From: an uncultured Dehalococcoidia bacterium
Lineage (GTDB): Bacteria; Chloroflexota; Dehalococcoidia; Lucifugimonadales; CATQGZ01
Length of the DNA: 64,000 bases
NCBI GenBank assembly: GCA_958295685.1
Contig: OY282365.1
Location: 1,240,001-1,304,000 of the forward strand
Direction of reading: 5' to 3'
Shown: one piece after another, positions 1 through 8,179 of the stretch
Layout of the letters: each line of letters opens with the position of its first letter
Position numbering within the stretch: the first letter of the stretch is position 1
The notes under the pieces: generated by a model
What the model was told of the DNA's origin: nothing
The model's input: only the letters and a program-made list of their open reading frames with translations
Database searches by the model: none
Translations under genes and position numbers: made by a program

Positions 1-1276
1 CGTTCTCGGCGCTCAGTGGGGCGATGAAGGAAAGGGAAAGGTCGTCGACTTCCTGGCGCGGGACGCAGACATCGTGGCCAGGTTCTCCGGCGGCGACAAC
101 GCCGGCCACACGGTGATGAACCCGATGGGCACGTTCAAGCTGCATCTGGTCCCCGTAGGGGTGTTCTGGCCTCAGACGTTGGGCGTGATCGGCAACGGCG
201 CCGTGGTGAACCCCGACGTGCTGATACAGGAAATCGATGACCTCCAGCGCAGGGGGGTTGACCTAGACGGCCGTCTCATGGTGAGTGAGCGGTCTCACTT
301 GGTGATGCCCTACCACTCTGTCCTGGACGAGTTGGCGGAAGCCGCCCGCAGCGAGGCTATCGGCACGACGGGCAGAGGGATCGGGCCGGCCTACACCGAC
401 AAGGCGGCCAGGATCGGGATACGGGTTGCCGACCTGCTCGACATCGAAGCGCTGCTGCCCCGGCTCGAAGACGCGATGGCGCATCACAACGCGATCATCG
501 AGAAGGTCTACGGCGGAGAGCCTGTGCCTCTCGACAAGGTGTACGACCGCTGCAAGGAATGGGCGGCGCTGATGATGCCCTACGTTGGATCGGTCGAGCA
601 CGTGGTGTACGACGCTCTTCAGGAGGGCCGGGTGGTCGTGCTGGAGGGCGCCCAAGGCGCGCTGCTCGACCTCGACCACGGGACATATCCCTTCGTCACG
701 TCTTCTCATCCGACAATCGGCGGAGCCTGTACCGGGCTGGGCCTGCTCCCGAACCAGATCGATGCGGTGATGGGGGTGTTCAAGGCGTACAGCACGCGGG
801 TAGGGTCAGGGCCATTCCTGACCGAGCTCAAGGACGCGACCGGAGAGCGGATCAGAAACCTGGCGGGCGAGTTCGGCACCACCACGGGGCGGGCGCGCCG
901 AGTCGGATGGTTCGACTCGGTCGCGGCCAGATACAGCCTCCGGGTCAACGGCTACACGTCGCTCGTTCTGACCAGGCTGGACGTGCTGGACAGCTTCGAT
1001 TCGATCAGGCTCTGCTCGGCCTATGAACTGGACGGGGACATAGTCACCGACTTCCCCGGCAGCGCCGCGGTTCTGGAGCGCTGCACGCCGGTCTACGAGG
1101 ACTTCCCCGGCTGGGACAGCCCGACGGCCGGGGCGACCGACTTCGACAGTCTGCCCGAGGGCGCCCGCGCCTACGTGAGGAGGCTGGAGGAGCTGATCGG
1201 CAGGCCCATAGACATCATCTCGACCGGCCCTCACCGCCACGAGACGATCGAGGTGCGCTCGATGGTCTCGGCGTGA
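1..1276 (+). CDS. purA: Adenylosuccinate synthetase, 5' end outside the window
   Basis: This enzyme condenses IMP and aspartate, with GTP, to adenylosuccinate in AMP synthesis. The frame is already open at base 2 and the first visible residues, VLGAQWGDEGKGKVVDFLA, are the family's N-terminal GTP-binding loop. Only a few residues are therefore missing. The next block, RFSGGDNAGHTV, holds the IMP-binding signature. GTTTGRARRVGWFD, near residue 295, and the C-terminal STGPHRHETI also match the family. About 424 residues are visible, which is close to full length. It ends 3 bases before the convergent dapA stop, so no terminator fits between them. Identity is certain; the start codon is not in view. 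Confidence 0.97.
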   Translation, partial: VLGAQWGDEGKGKVVDFLARDADIVARFSGGDNAGHTVMNPMGTFKLHLVPVGVFWPQTLGVIGNGAVVNPDVLIQEIDDLQRRGVDLDGRLMVSERSHLVMPYHSVLDELAEAARSEAIGTTGRGIGPAYTDKAARIGIRVADLLDIEALLPRLEDAMAHHNAIIEKVYGGEPVPLDKVYDRCKEWAALMMPYVGSVEHVVYDALQEGRVVVLEGAQGALLDLDHGTYPFVTSSHPTIGGACTGLGLLPNQIDAVMGVFKAYSTRVGSGPFLTELKDATGERIRNLAGEFGTTTGRARRVGWFDSVAARYSLRVNGYTSLVLTRLDVLDSFDSIRLCSAYELDGDIVTDFPGSAAVLERCTPVYEDFPGWDSPTAGATDFDSLPEGARAYVRRLEELIGRPIDIISTGPHRHETIEVRSMVSA

Positions 1277-1279
1277 GGG

Positions 1280-2170
1280 CTAGACCGGCAGATCGACCGC
1301 GTATTCGTCCATGACCGGGTCGAACTTCGACGTGAAATCCTCGTCGGCCTCCCACATGGGCAGGCGTGGTTTTCCGACCCTGAACCCTGCCCTGTTGACC
1401 GCGTGCTTGATCGGTATCGGGTTCGTCACCCAGAACAGCGCCTTGAAGATGGGCAGGAGCCGCCGCTGCTCCGCAGCCGCCCGCTCCACATCGCCCTCCA
1501 GTATCATGCCCATCATCGCTTTGATCTGAAGGCCGATCATGTTGGAAGCGACGCTGACGACGCCATGACCTCCGACGCACATGATCGGGAAGGTCTCGTC
1601 GTCGTTCCCTGACCAGACTCTGAACCCGTCGGGCGCGCCGTCCACAATCCGCGTGATCTGCGTCAGGTCGCTCGACGCCTCCTTGACGCCAACCACATTG
1701 TCGATGCGGGCCAGCCTGAGCGTCGTCTCCGCGGTCATGTTGAGGGACGTGCGCGACGGCACGTTGTAGAGCAGACCCGGCAGGCCCACCGCGCCCGCGA
1801 TCGCCTCGAAGTGCCGATACAGTCCCTCCTGCGGGGGCTTGTTGTAGGCGGGCACCGTGAGCAGCAGGCCGTCCACTCCAACCCGCTCCGCCTCCTTCGA
1901 GATCTCGACAGACTTGCGGTGGTTGTTGTCGGTGGTCCCTGCGATTACCGACGCCCCATCGCCGACCTCGGCCTTGACCTCGGCGAAGAGCCTGATCTTC
2001 TCGTCGTCCGACATCGACGGCGATTCGCCCGTCGTGCCTCCTATGACCAGCCCGTCGCTGCCCGATTCGACCAGGGCCGCGGCCAGCCTGCGGGCCTGCG
2101 CGTAGTCGAGCTCACCCTCCTCGTCGAAGGGGGTGACCATTGCCGTCAGGAGCCTCCCGAAATCGATCAT
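1280..2170 (-). CDS. dapA: 4-hydroxy-tetrahydrodipicolinate synthase
   Basis: It condenses pyruvate with aspartate semialdehyde, the first committed step of the lysine/diaminopimelate branch. The 296 residues match the usual length of this TIM-barrel aldolase family. Visible motifs are GGTTGESPSM near residue 44, the catalytic tyrosine in LLYNVPSRT and the Schiff-base lysine in GVKEASSDLTQ. Its start overlaps the asd stop by four bases (ATGA), so the two are translationally coupled. They act in consecutive steps, which supports both calls. Transcription probably begins at the promoter at 3579-3607. Confidence 0.95.
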   Translation of the reverse strand: MIDFGRLLTAMVTPFDEEGELDYAQARRLAAALVESGSDGLVIGGTTGESPSMSDDEKIRLFAEVKAEVGDGASVIAGTTDNNHRKSVEISKEAERVGVDGLLLTVPAYNKPPQEGLYRHFEAIAGAVGLPGLLYNVPSRTSLNMTAETTLRLARIDNVVGVKEASSDLTQITRIVDGAPDGFRVWSGNDDETFPIMCVGGHGVVSVASNMIGLQIKAMMGMILEGDVERAAAEQRRLLPIFKALFWVTNPIPIKHAVNRAGFRVGKPRLPMWEADEDFTSKFDPVMDEYAVDLPV

Positions 2171-3204
2171 AGCTGCGTCCTCCTTCCGGGGGTCTTCAGA
2201 AGCCCCCTGCTCAGCACTTCTTCGGCTATCTGGATAGCGTTCAGTCCCGCGCCTTTTCTGAGGTTGTCGGACACCAGCCAGGCGGTGATGCCGTTGGGGT
2301 GCGACAGGTCGCGCCGAATTCGGCCGACGAACACGTCGTCCTTTCCTTCGGCGTGGATGGGCATAGGGTACACGGCGCCTTGCGGGTCGTCCACGACGGT
2401 CACGCCCGGAGACGCCGCCAGGGCGTCCCTGACCTCCTCCGGAGACATTGGGCGCGTCAACTCGACGTGCACGGCCTCGCTGTGGCCGACGGCCACAGGA
2501 ATGCGGACGCAGGTGGCCGATATGGCAAGGTCGGGCTCGTGCAGTATCTTGCGAGTCTCACGCGCCATCTTCATCTCTTCCGTGGAGTAGCCGTTGACGC
2601 CGAAATCGTCGACGTGAGGCAGGGCGTTGAAGGCTATCCGGTGGGGATACACGTCCGGTTCGACCGGCAGGCCGTCGAGCACGTTTCGAGACTGGGACAT
2701 CATCTCATCGACGGCGGCTGCCCCGGTGCCGGATACGGACTGGTACGTGTCGACGATCACCCGCCTGACCGGGTTCAATCTGTTGAGCGGGTTCAGGAAC
2801 ATCGCCAGGGGGGTGGTGGAGCAGTTGGGGATCGAGACTATGCCTCTGTGTCCGCACAGGTCATCGGCGTTCACCTCCGGGACGACGAGAGGGACATCGG
2901 CGTCCATCCGGAACGCCGAGCTGTCGTCGATCACCAGAGCGCCCTTCCGCGCCGCCAGGGGGCCGATCTGCCTGCTGACCTCCGTCGTGGCTGAGATGAA
3001 GACGAAGTCGACGTCGTCGAAGAGCTCGGGGGTGACCTCCTCGACGATTATCCGCCTGTCGTTGACGGTCAGCGCCGTGCCCACCGATCTCCTGCCGCAC
3101 AGGCGGATGCGGTCGGCGGGGAACCTCCGCTCCTCCAGGATGCGGAGGAAGACCCTTCCCACGGCGCCCGTCGCGCCTACGACCGCGATGCTGCAGCCGC
3201 TCAC
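2167..3204 (-). CDS. asd: Aspartate-semialdehyde dehydrogenase
   Basis: It reduces aspartyl phosphate to aspartate semialdehyde with NADPH, feeding lysine, threonine and methionine synthesis. At 345 residues it has normal length. The N-terminal VVGATGAVGR is the Rossmann dinucleotide loop, SIPNCSTTPLAM carries the catalytic cysteine, and VAVGHSEAVHVEL holds the substrate-binding histidine region. It overlaps dapA downstream. Its ATG also overlaps, by four bases, the stop of an unusual leader ORF that runs through an 11-bp repeat array. Expression may thus depend on translation of that leader. Confidence 0.95.
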   Translation of the reverse strand: MSGCSIAVVGATGAVGRVFLRILEERRFPADRIRLCGRRSVGTALTVNDRRIIVEEVTPELFDDVDFVFISATTEVSRQIGPLAARKGALVIDDSSAFRMDADVPLVVPEVNADDLCGHRGIVSIPNCSTTPLAMFLNPLNRLNPVRRVIVDTYQSVSGTGAAAVDEMMSQSRNVLDGLPVEPDVYPHRIAFNALPHVDDFGVNGYSTEEMKMARETRKILHEPDLAISATCVRIPVAVGHSEAVHVELTRPMSPEEVRDALAASPGVTVVDDPQGAVYPMPIHAEGKDDVFVGRIRRDLSHPNGITAWLVSDNLRKGAGLNAIQIAEEVLSRGLLKTPGRRTQL

Positions 3205-3572
3205 GTTGGCCGAGACCTCTGCGCTTCAAACAGGGGCATCTCATGCCGCTCGAACTCCGACAGCCTGGCCTGCCGCCTGGCGCGCTCATGTTCGTCCATC
3301 CGCCTGTGGCCCAGGGACAACGCCCGTCCGGGCCGCTGCGGGAGATTTTTTTGCGAAAGTGTCGGATTTTTCAGGCTTCTCCATAGCTGAGTCGTAGCTG
3401 AGTCGTAGCTGAGGGGGTTGCTTTTTGTCCGACACTTTCCGACACTTTTCCGACACTTTTCCGACACTTTTCCGACACTTTTCCGACACTTTTCCGACAC
3501 TTTTCCGACACTTTCGGACAGGCGCTTCAGAAGTCCTGCGGGCTGGTTTGTGGAGATGGGTTGGCGTGTCAT
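3201..3572 (-). CDS. Leader ORF read through the 11-bp repeat array, coupled to asd
   Basis: This 123-residue frame begins with an ATG seven bases after the -10 box of the promoter at 3579-3607. It starts MTRQPISTNQPAG and then passes through the repeat array, where three 11-bp units give a repeating 11-residue peptide of the type SVGKVSEKCRK. It ends in a charged tail (MDEHERARRQARLSEFERHE) and its TGA overlaps the asd ATG. The N-terminus resembles the leader at 13114-13194 (MTQPAISYNQPA). I recognise no function. It may be a coupling or attenuation peptide, or a fusion of a transposed leader to older upstream sequence. Only the last part looks like ordinary coding sequence. Confidence 0.4.
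   Translation of the reverse strand: MTRQPISTNQPAGLLKRLSESVGKVSEKCRKSVGKVSEKCRKSVGKCRTKSNPLSYDSATTQLWRSLKNPTLSQKNLPQRPGRALSLGHRRMDEHERARRQARLSEFERHEMPLFEAQRSRPT
3429..3515. repeat. Repeat array A: eight CGACAC-core units, 11-bp period
   Basis: Eight copies of CGACACTTTTC (GTGTCG on the minus strand) follow each other with an 11-bp period, the first spacing being 10. On the minus strand the array is followed by three CAGCTACGA/CAGCTATGG motifs at about 3390-3418 and by an A-rich box (CGCAAAAAAAT) near 3352-3362. Arrays at 13041-13144 and 63008-63099 have the same number of units and the same flanking motifs. Confidence 0.9.
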
Positions 3573-3578
3573 GGGTAA

Positions 3579-3607
3579 ACTCTAGCACAGCGGTTCGGTG
3601 TCGTCAA
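3579..3607 (-). promoter_or_regulatory. Sigma-70 promoter for leader-asd-dapA
   Basis: On the minus strand, TTGACG (3607-3602) is followed after 17 bases by TAGAGT (3584-3579). The spacer contains CCGAACCGCTGTGC, shared with the promoters at 13201-13229 and 51241-51270. Confidence 0.8.
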
Positions 3608-3835
3608 GGGTTCGCATGGGGTTAGTATTGGAAACTGGGGGCAAAGCCCCCAGACCCCCTGCCAGAGGGGGGGAGAACGTGGCGAGTGGTCAGTGGGGAG
3701 AACACCTCCGGACTTCCCCTTCGGACCTCACAGAGTCTGAACAGTTACATGGGTTAGAATAATAGTCCCACAGGGAAGCAGTTCGCTATGCCGCTTGGCC
3801 GAATCTGTGTGGGGATTTTGGGTACTCGACCTCAA
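3608..3835. repeat. Intergenic stretch with dispersed repeats
   Basis: No gene is seen between the leader promoter and the ridA promoter. At 3630-3672 there is GGAAACTGGGGGCAAAGCCC followed by a CCCCCTGCC/GGGGG stretch able to form stems. At about 3678-3702 lies an AGTGG-type hexamer tract. Closely related sequence occurs at 13523-13700 and 14812-14880. Confidence 0.6.
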
Positions 3836-3864
3836 TTGACGGCGGCAGGACATATGAATAGACT
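3836..3864 (+). promoter_or_regulatory. Promoter upstream of ridA
   Basis: TTGACG and TAGACT are separated by 17 bases, about 84 bases before the ridA ATG. Both boxes differ by one or two bases from consensus. Confidence 0.65.
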
Positions 3865-3947
3865 CTAGCGTGGTGCCCTCCGCGCGGCTCTGTCCTTGGG
3901 GCCGGCGGGGGTCAGAGGTTCCCCAATAATCGAAGAGAGGTGAGAGA

Positions 3948-4415
3948 ATGGGAGTTGCCGAAAAGAGGCTGGAAGAGTTGGGAATCACCCTGCCGGATAT
4001 GAGGCCGCCCATCGCCAACTACGTCCCTGCCGTCAGGACCGGCAATCTGCTGTTCCTGTCCGGGAACATCCCCGCCGCCAGGCCCGACGGCACGGAGATA
4101 CGCGGCAAGCTCGGCGCGGGCCTCTCCGTAGAAGAGGGCTACGAGGCTGCGCGGCTGGCGGGGATCAACCTGCTGGCCGTCCTGAAATCCACCCTCGGCG
4201 ACCTCGACAAGGTCAAGCAGATCGTCAAGCTCCTGTCGATGGTCAACGCAGCGCCCGACTTCATCGAGACCCCGGCAGTCGCCAACGGATGCTCCGACCT
4301 CATGGGCGAGGTCTTCGGCAGCAGGGGCAAGCACGCCCGCTCCGCCGTCGGCATGGCCAGCCTACCCCTGAACGTGCCCGTCGAAGTCGAAATGGTCGTC
4401 GAAGTCGAGGACTAA
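3948..4415 (+). CDS. RidA-family (YjgF/YER057c) protein
   Basis: Members of this trimeric family hydrolyse reactive enamines and imines made by PLP enzymes, or have more specialised roles. The 155 residues show the family pattern: VRTGNLLFLSGNIP in the first third and a C-terminal NVPVEVEMVVEVE strand. The length and the extended N-terminus (MGVAEKRLEELGITLP) match the YjgF-like RidA subgroup of about 150 residues rather than the 125-residue enteric RidA. The ATG follows GAGAGGTGAGAG, a workable ribosome site. It precedes two betaine-type binding proteins, so a link with amine or betaine catabolism is possible but unproven. Confidence 0.85.
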   Translation: MGVAEKRLEELGITLPDMRPPIANYVPAVRTGNLLFLSGNIPAARPDGTEIRGKLGAGLSVEEGYEAARLAGINLLAVLKSTLGDLDKVKQIVKLLSMVNAAPDFIETPAVANGCSDLMGEVFGSRGKHARSAVGMASLPLNVPVEVEMVVEVED

Positions 4416-4459
4416 AGCCGCGGGGTGAGTCGCACCGCCGCGACTGGGGAGGGTCTCCC

Positions 4460-5473
4460 ACGTCATCCAAGGCCGGCCTGTTCTTCTCCGCAGTGTTGGC
4501 GGCGGCTATAGCCGCCAACACCGCTTGCTCGACTGAGACCAAGGAGACCGTGGTCTTCAGCGACCTGAACTGGACGAGCGCCCAGGTACAGAACCGCGTC
4601 GCCCAGTACATCGTGGAGAAGGGGTACGGCTACCCTACGGACGTCAAGTTCGGCGCCACGCTGCCGCTGTTCCAGGGCCTGCGCAGAGGGGACACCAACG
4701 TGACGATGGAGATATGGCTGCCCAACATGGACGAAGCCTGGGAGGAGGCTCTGGCCGCCGGTGAGGTCGTCCCCCTGGGTGACAGCCTTGGCAAGGACTG
4801 GCAGTCCTCCTTCGTCATACCGGCCTATCTCCAGGAGCAGTACCCCGACCTCGACAGTGTGGAGGACCTGAAGGAGCAGAGGTTCAAGGATCTGTTCAAG
4901 ACCGCCGAAACGGGCGGGAAGGCGCGCCTGCTGAACTGCGTGATCGGCTGGGCCTGCGAGGAGGTCACCAACGCCCAGATCGTGGGATACGGACTCGAGG
5001 ACCACGTGCATTCAGTCAGCCCCGGAGACGCGGCGGCCGGATATGCCGACCTGTACAGCGCTTACGAAAAGGGGGAGCCCTGGCTGGGCTACCTGTCGGG
5101 CACAAGCGACCCCACGCCGACGCTCGACGTGGCGCGGCTCGAGGAACCCCCATACAGCGACGAGTGCTGGGCAACCACCAAGGCGTGCGCATACGAGGAC
5201 GCCTCGATCTTCATCGCCGTGCGTCCCGATCTGTTGAACAGCGCCCCCGACGTTGTCGAGATGCTGCGTAAGTGGGACTTCAACGTCGGTGTCTATGGAG
5301 AGGCCGCCGCCTGGATGAACGACAATCCCGACGCCAGCATGGAAGACGCGGCGCTGTGGTGGCTGAACAGCAGTCCCGACATCTGGAGAGGCTGGGTTAC
5401 CGACGAGGCGGCCGACGCCATCCAGGCCGCCCTCGACGGCAACGAGATTCCCGACGGCTGGCCCGAAAGATAG
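4460..5473 (+). CDS. Glycine-betaine/proline-type ABC substrate-binding lipoprotein, apparent ACG start
   Basis: This is an OpuAC-type periplasmic binding protein of about 337 residues, very similar to its neighbour at 5632-6738. SDLNWTSAQVQNR, TLPLFQGLRRGDT and MEIWLPN are typical of this quaternary-amine ligand family. A hydrophobic signal segment ends at a lipobox-like NTAC, so it is probably a membrane-anchored lipoprotein. No ATG, GTG or TTG lies in frame before the signal peptide. Alignment with the neighbour places ACG at 4460 exactly where the neighbour has ATG, after the same GGAGGGT ribosome site. It either starts at a non-standard codon or is a silenced copy. It lacks the neighbour's Thr/Pro-rich linker. 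No permease or ATPase gene is nearby. Confidence 0.75.
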   Translation, partial: TSSKAGLFFSAVLAAAIAANTACSTETKETVVFSDLNWTSAQVQNRVAQYIVEKGYGYPTDVKFGATLPLFQGLRRGDTNVTMEIWLPNMDEAWEEALAAGEVVPLGDSLGKDWQSSFVIPAYLQEQYPDLDSVEDLKEQRFKDLFKTAETGGKARLLNCVIGWACEEVTNAQIVGYGLEDHVHSVSPGDAAAGYADLYSAYEKGEPWLGYLSGTSDPTPTLDVARLEEPPYSDECWATTKACAYEDASIFIAVRPDLLNSAPDVVEMLRKWDFNVGVYGEAAAWMNDNPDASMEDAALWWLNSSPDIWRGWVTDEAADAIQAALDGNEIPDGWPER

Positions 5474-5505
5474 TGGAGAGTGGTCAGTGATCAGTGGTCA
5501 GTGGC
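5472..5505. repeat. AGTGGN hexamer tract upstream of a promoter
   Basis: Consecutive hexamers such as AGTGGA, GAGTGG and TCAGTG start two bases before the end of the preceding stop codon region and end about 24 bases before the -35 box at 5529. Confidence 0.7.
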
Positions 5506-5528
5506 CCAGACCCCCCGAGAGCGGGAAG

Positions 5529-5557
5529 TTGACGGCAATAGTCAAGTCTAGTATGCT
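5529..5557 (+). promoter_or_regulatory. Promoter for the second binding-protein gene
   Basis: TTGACG and TATGCT are 17 bases apart. The start codon is 75 bases after the -10 box. The transcript has a leader of roughly 68 bases with no obvious riboswitch fold. Confidence 0.65.
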
Positions 5558-5631
5558 AACGGCCTCATAGATCGTCGGATACGGGAAAATGTTTGGGGTG
5601 AGTCTACCCCAACAACTGAGGAGGGTACCCA

Positions 5632-6738
5632 ATGTCAGCCAAAGTCACACTGTTCCTATCCGCAATGTTGGCAATAGCGGCCATAGCCACTATCGCCTGT
5701 TCGCGGAGCGATGATGCCACCCCGACCCCCAGGCCTACCGCAACCACCGCCCCCGCCGCGCCCACGGCGACCCCGGCGCCCACCGCGATGCCCGAGCCCG
5801 AGCCCGGGATGACCCTGATCTTCAGCGACCTGAACTGGACGAGCGCCCAGGTGCAGAACCGCATCGCCCAGTACATCGTGGATAAGGGGTACGGCCACCC
5901 CACGGAGGTGAAGTTCGGCTCCACGCTGCCGCTGTTCCAGGGCCTGCGCAGAGGGGACACCCACGTGACCATGGAGATATGGCTGCCCAACCAGGACGAA
6001 GCCTGGGATGAGGCTCTGGCCGCCGGCGAGGTCGTTCCCATAGGCGAGAGCCTGGGCAAGGACTGGCAGTCCGCCTTCGTCATACCGGCCTATCTCCAGG
6101 AGCAGTACCCCGACCTCGACAGCGTGGACGACCTGAAGGATCAGACGTTCAAGGACCTGTTCAAGACAGCCGAAACGGGCAGCAAGGCGCGCCTCGTATC
6201 CTGTGTAATCGGCTGGTCCTGCGAAGATGTCAATGCTCAGCAGATCGTGGGATATGGACTGACTGACCACGTTCACGTCGTCAATCCCGGGGACGGCGCG
6301 GCGATGAACGCCGACATTAACGGCGCGTACGAGCGCCAGGAGCCATGGCTCGGCTACCAGTGGGGCACCAACGACCCCGCTCTAAAGCTGGACCTGGTCA
6401 GGCTGGAGGAGCCCGCCTACAGCGACGAGTGCTGGTTCACCACAAAGGCATGCGCCTACGAGGACGCCACCATTCTGATTGCGGTGCATCCCGACCTGAC
6501 GACCGGCGCGCCCGAGGTCATCGAGATGCTGCGCAAGTGGGAATTCAACATCGACATCTTTAAGGAAGTGGTAAGGTGGCAGGGCGAAAACCCGAACGCC
6601 GACACCAACGACGCTGCTCTCTGGTGGCTGAAGAGCAAGTCCGACCTCTGGAGCGGCTGGGTCACCGGTGAGGCAGCCGCCGCCATCCAGTCCGCCCTCG
6701 ACAGCAACGAAATCCCCGAGGGCTGGCCCGAAGAGTAG
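5632..6738 (+). CDS. Glycine-betaine/proline-type ABC substrate-binding lipoprotein
   Basis: This 368-residue extracytoplasmic solute-binding protein has a lipoprotein signal: a hydrophobic run followed by TIACS, with the lipidated cysteine near residue 23. A low-complexity Thr/Pro/Ala linker (about residues 30-58) tethers the OpuAC domain, which shows SDLNWTSAQVQNR and TLPLFQGLRRGDT. Such proteins deliver glycine betaine, proline betaine or choline-like ligands to an ABC importer. ATG follows GGAGGGTACCCA. The gene is a tandem duplicate of 4460-5473, with its own promoter. The matching permease is not in the window. The dimethylglycine-dehydrogenase-like gene at 18312-20762 would suit betaine use, though the two loci are far apart. 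Confidence 0.9.
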   Translation: MSAKVTLFLSAMLAIAAIATIACSRSDDATPTPRPTATTAPAAPTATPAPTAMPEPEPGMTLIFSDLNWTSAQVQNRIAQYIVDKGYGHPTEVKFGSTLPLFQGLRRGDTHVTMEIWLPNQDEAWDEALAAGEVVPIGESLGKDWQSAFVIPAYLQEQYPDLDSVDDLKDQTFKDLFKTAETGSKARLVSCVIGWSCEDVNAQQIVGYGLTDHVHVVNPGDGAAMNADINGAYERQEPWLGYQWGTNDPALKLDLVRLEEPAYSDECWFTTKACAYEDATILIAVHPDLTTGAPEVIEMLRKWEFNIDIFKEVVRWQGENPNADTNDAALWWLKSKSDLWSGWVTGEAAAAIQSALDSNEIPEGWPEE

Positions 6739-6768
6739 CCCGCCCGAAGGAAGAGTAAGCGAAACGCG

Positions 6769-6798
6769 GCCGCGGTCGGTTATGTAGCCGACCGCGGC
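6769..6798. terminator. Bidirectional hairpin between convergent genes
   Basis: GCCGCGGTCGG (6769-6779) pairs perfectly with CCGACCGCGGC (6788-6798) around an 8-base loop. It sits between two convergent genes. No long T-run follows, so termination strength is uncertain. Confidence 0.65.
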
Positions 6799-6799
6799 T

Positions 6800-7576
6800 C
6801 TACTCCAGCGCCGAGGCTACCCAGACCGCCTCGGCGCTGGTCTCGTCGAAGGGGCTCCGCTCGAAGTCCCCGAACAGGTCCAGCACCTCGTAGCCGCATC
6901 TGGCCAGCAGGTGGCGCATCTCCCAGACGTGGACGTAGCGAATCTGGAAGTCGAGGTATCGCCGCCCGACGACGCTCCCCTGGCCGTCAAGCTCCTCCGC
7001 AATCACCCTGCAGTCGATGATCTGGTTGTGGTTGTCGTACCGGCTCTGATGCCAGAGCACCCACTGCCTGCCGGTCGCGGAGTCGGTCACGTCCCTGAGG
7101 TGATAGGCGGTGTCGCCCTCGGACGTCAGCATGTTCAGGTCGGGCACGAAGACATTGAAGACCAGCCGCCCGCCGGGGGCGAGGTGTCTCCTGACGTTTG
7201 CCAGCGTCCGCATCTGGTCCGCCGCCGACAGGAGACAGAGGAACCCCCTGAATGGAACGACGACCAGGCTGAAGCCGCCGGCGGCGGTCTCGAAGTCCCG
7301 CATGTCGGCATTGACGAGGGTAACCCTGCCGCTTCCCTCGTCGAGCAGGGACATCTTCTTCCGGGCGGCCTCCAGCATCCGCGGCGAGGAGTCGAGTCCG
7401 ACCACGTCGACGCCGGCCTGTGCCATCGGGAGGGTGACGCGGCCCGTGCCGCAGCCCAGCTCCAGCACCGGCCCGCCGGACTTCAGGGCCTCATCGACGT
7501 AGAACGGTACGTCGCCGCGGACGTGGGAGTAGATGGAGTCGTAGACGTCGGCCCACGGGTCGTAGCTCGAGGTCAT
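6800..7576 (-). CDS. Class I SAM-dependent methyltransferase
   Basis: The 258-residue protein starts at MTSSYDPWADVYD, where methyltransferase homology begins; the open frame upstream is only the shadow of ruvA. Motif I is LELGCGTGRVTLPMA (near residue 37), then VVGLDSSPRML with the acidic ribose-binding residue, VNADMRDF, and a post-motif RRHLAPGGRLVFNVFVPD. This is the ubiquinone/menaquinone-methylase type of fold. The substrate cannot be read from sequence. It is the last gene of the yebC-ruvC-ruvA run, 5 bases after ruvA, and is probably co-transcribed from the promoter at 9483-9512. Confidence 0.85.
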   Translation of the reverse strand: MTSSYDPWADVYDSIYSHVRGDVPFYVDEALKSGGPVLELGCGTGRVTLPMAQAGVDVVGLDSSPRMLEAARKKMSLLDEGSGRVTLVNADMRDFETAAGGFSLVVVPFRGFLCLLSAADQMRTLANVRRHLAPGGRLVFNVFVPDLNMLTSEGDTAYHLRDVTDSATGRQWVLWHQSRYDNHNQIIDCRVIAEELDGQGSVVGRRYLDFQIRYVHVWEMRHLLARCGYEVLDLFGDFERSPFDETSAEAVWVASALE

Positions 7577-7581
7577 CCCGG

Positions 7582-8160
7582 CTAGTCGGAGGCCATCCGC
7601 TCGAGGACGCGCCGCACCTTCTCCTCGACCGTGAGGGATGCCGCGTCGGGTATGGCGGCGACTGCCCTGCGTATCTCGAGCGCGCCGTATCCGAGAGCGA
7701 TTAGCGCGTCGAGCGCGTCGTCGTCCTCCGGGGCGGGTGACCACCCATCCGGCAGCTTGCCCTTGAGCTCCAGCACGATGCGGCCCGCGGTCTTCTTGCC
7801 GACGCCCTGGACGGTCGCCAGGGCATCGGTGTCGCCCGCCTGTACCGCGGACGCGAGGGACTCGGGGCTCAGGCGCGATAGGATGCCGAGGGCCAGCCTG
7901 GGGCCCACGCCGCTGACCGTGATGAGGGTCTCGAAGACGGCTCTCTCCTCCTCGGTGGCGAATCCGAAGAGCGTCAGGCTGTCTTCGCGGACCTGTAGCG
8001 AGGTGAGGAGCCGGACGTCGGCGCCCGCCGCGCCGATTCCGTGGAGCGTGGACAGGGGGGCACTGAGGCGCAGGGTGATTCCTCCCAGGTCGACGTCCGC
8101 CCATCCGGGGCCGACGCCCTCCAGCCTGCCCCTGACGGATGATACGAGGGTCGAGACCAA
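7582..8160 (-). CDS. ruvA: Holliday junction branch migration protein RuvA
   Basis: RuvA binds four-way junctions and loads the RuvB motor. The 192 residues are the normal length. The N-terminal OB-fold contains LTSLQVREDSLTLFGFATEEER, followed by two helix-hairpin-helix motifs (VSGVGPRLALGIL and VQGVGKKTAGRIVLELKGKL). The C-terminal domain III ALIALGYGALEIRRAVA contacts RuvB. It lies 19 bases after ruvC. RuvB is not in the window. Confidence 0.95.
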   Translation of the reverse strand: MVSTLVSSVRGRLEGVGPGWADVDLGGITLRLSAPLSTLHGIGAAGADVRLLTSLQVREDSLTLFGFATEEERAVFETLITVSGVGPRLALGILSRLSPESLASAVQAGDTDALATVQGVGKKTAGRIVLELKGKLPDGWSPAPEDDDALDALIALGYGALEIRRAVAAIPDAASLTVEEKVRRVLERMASD

Positions 8161-8179
8161 TCGGACCTCCTGTGTTCGG

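Noticed and set aside
3429..3515. Array A (and B, C) as a CRISPR array
   Set aside because: Units are 11 bp with no unique spacers between them, and no cas genes are present.
4289..4459. N-terminal extension of the first binding protein into ridA
   Set aside because: The added residues are an Arg-rich shadow of ridA. Homology and the ribosome site begin at 4460.
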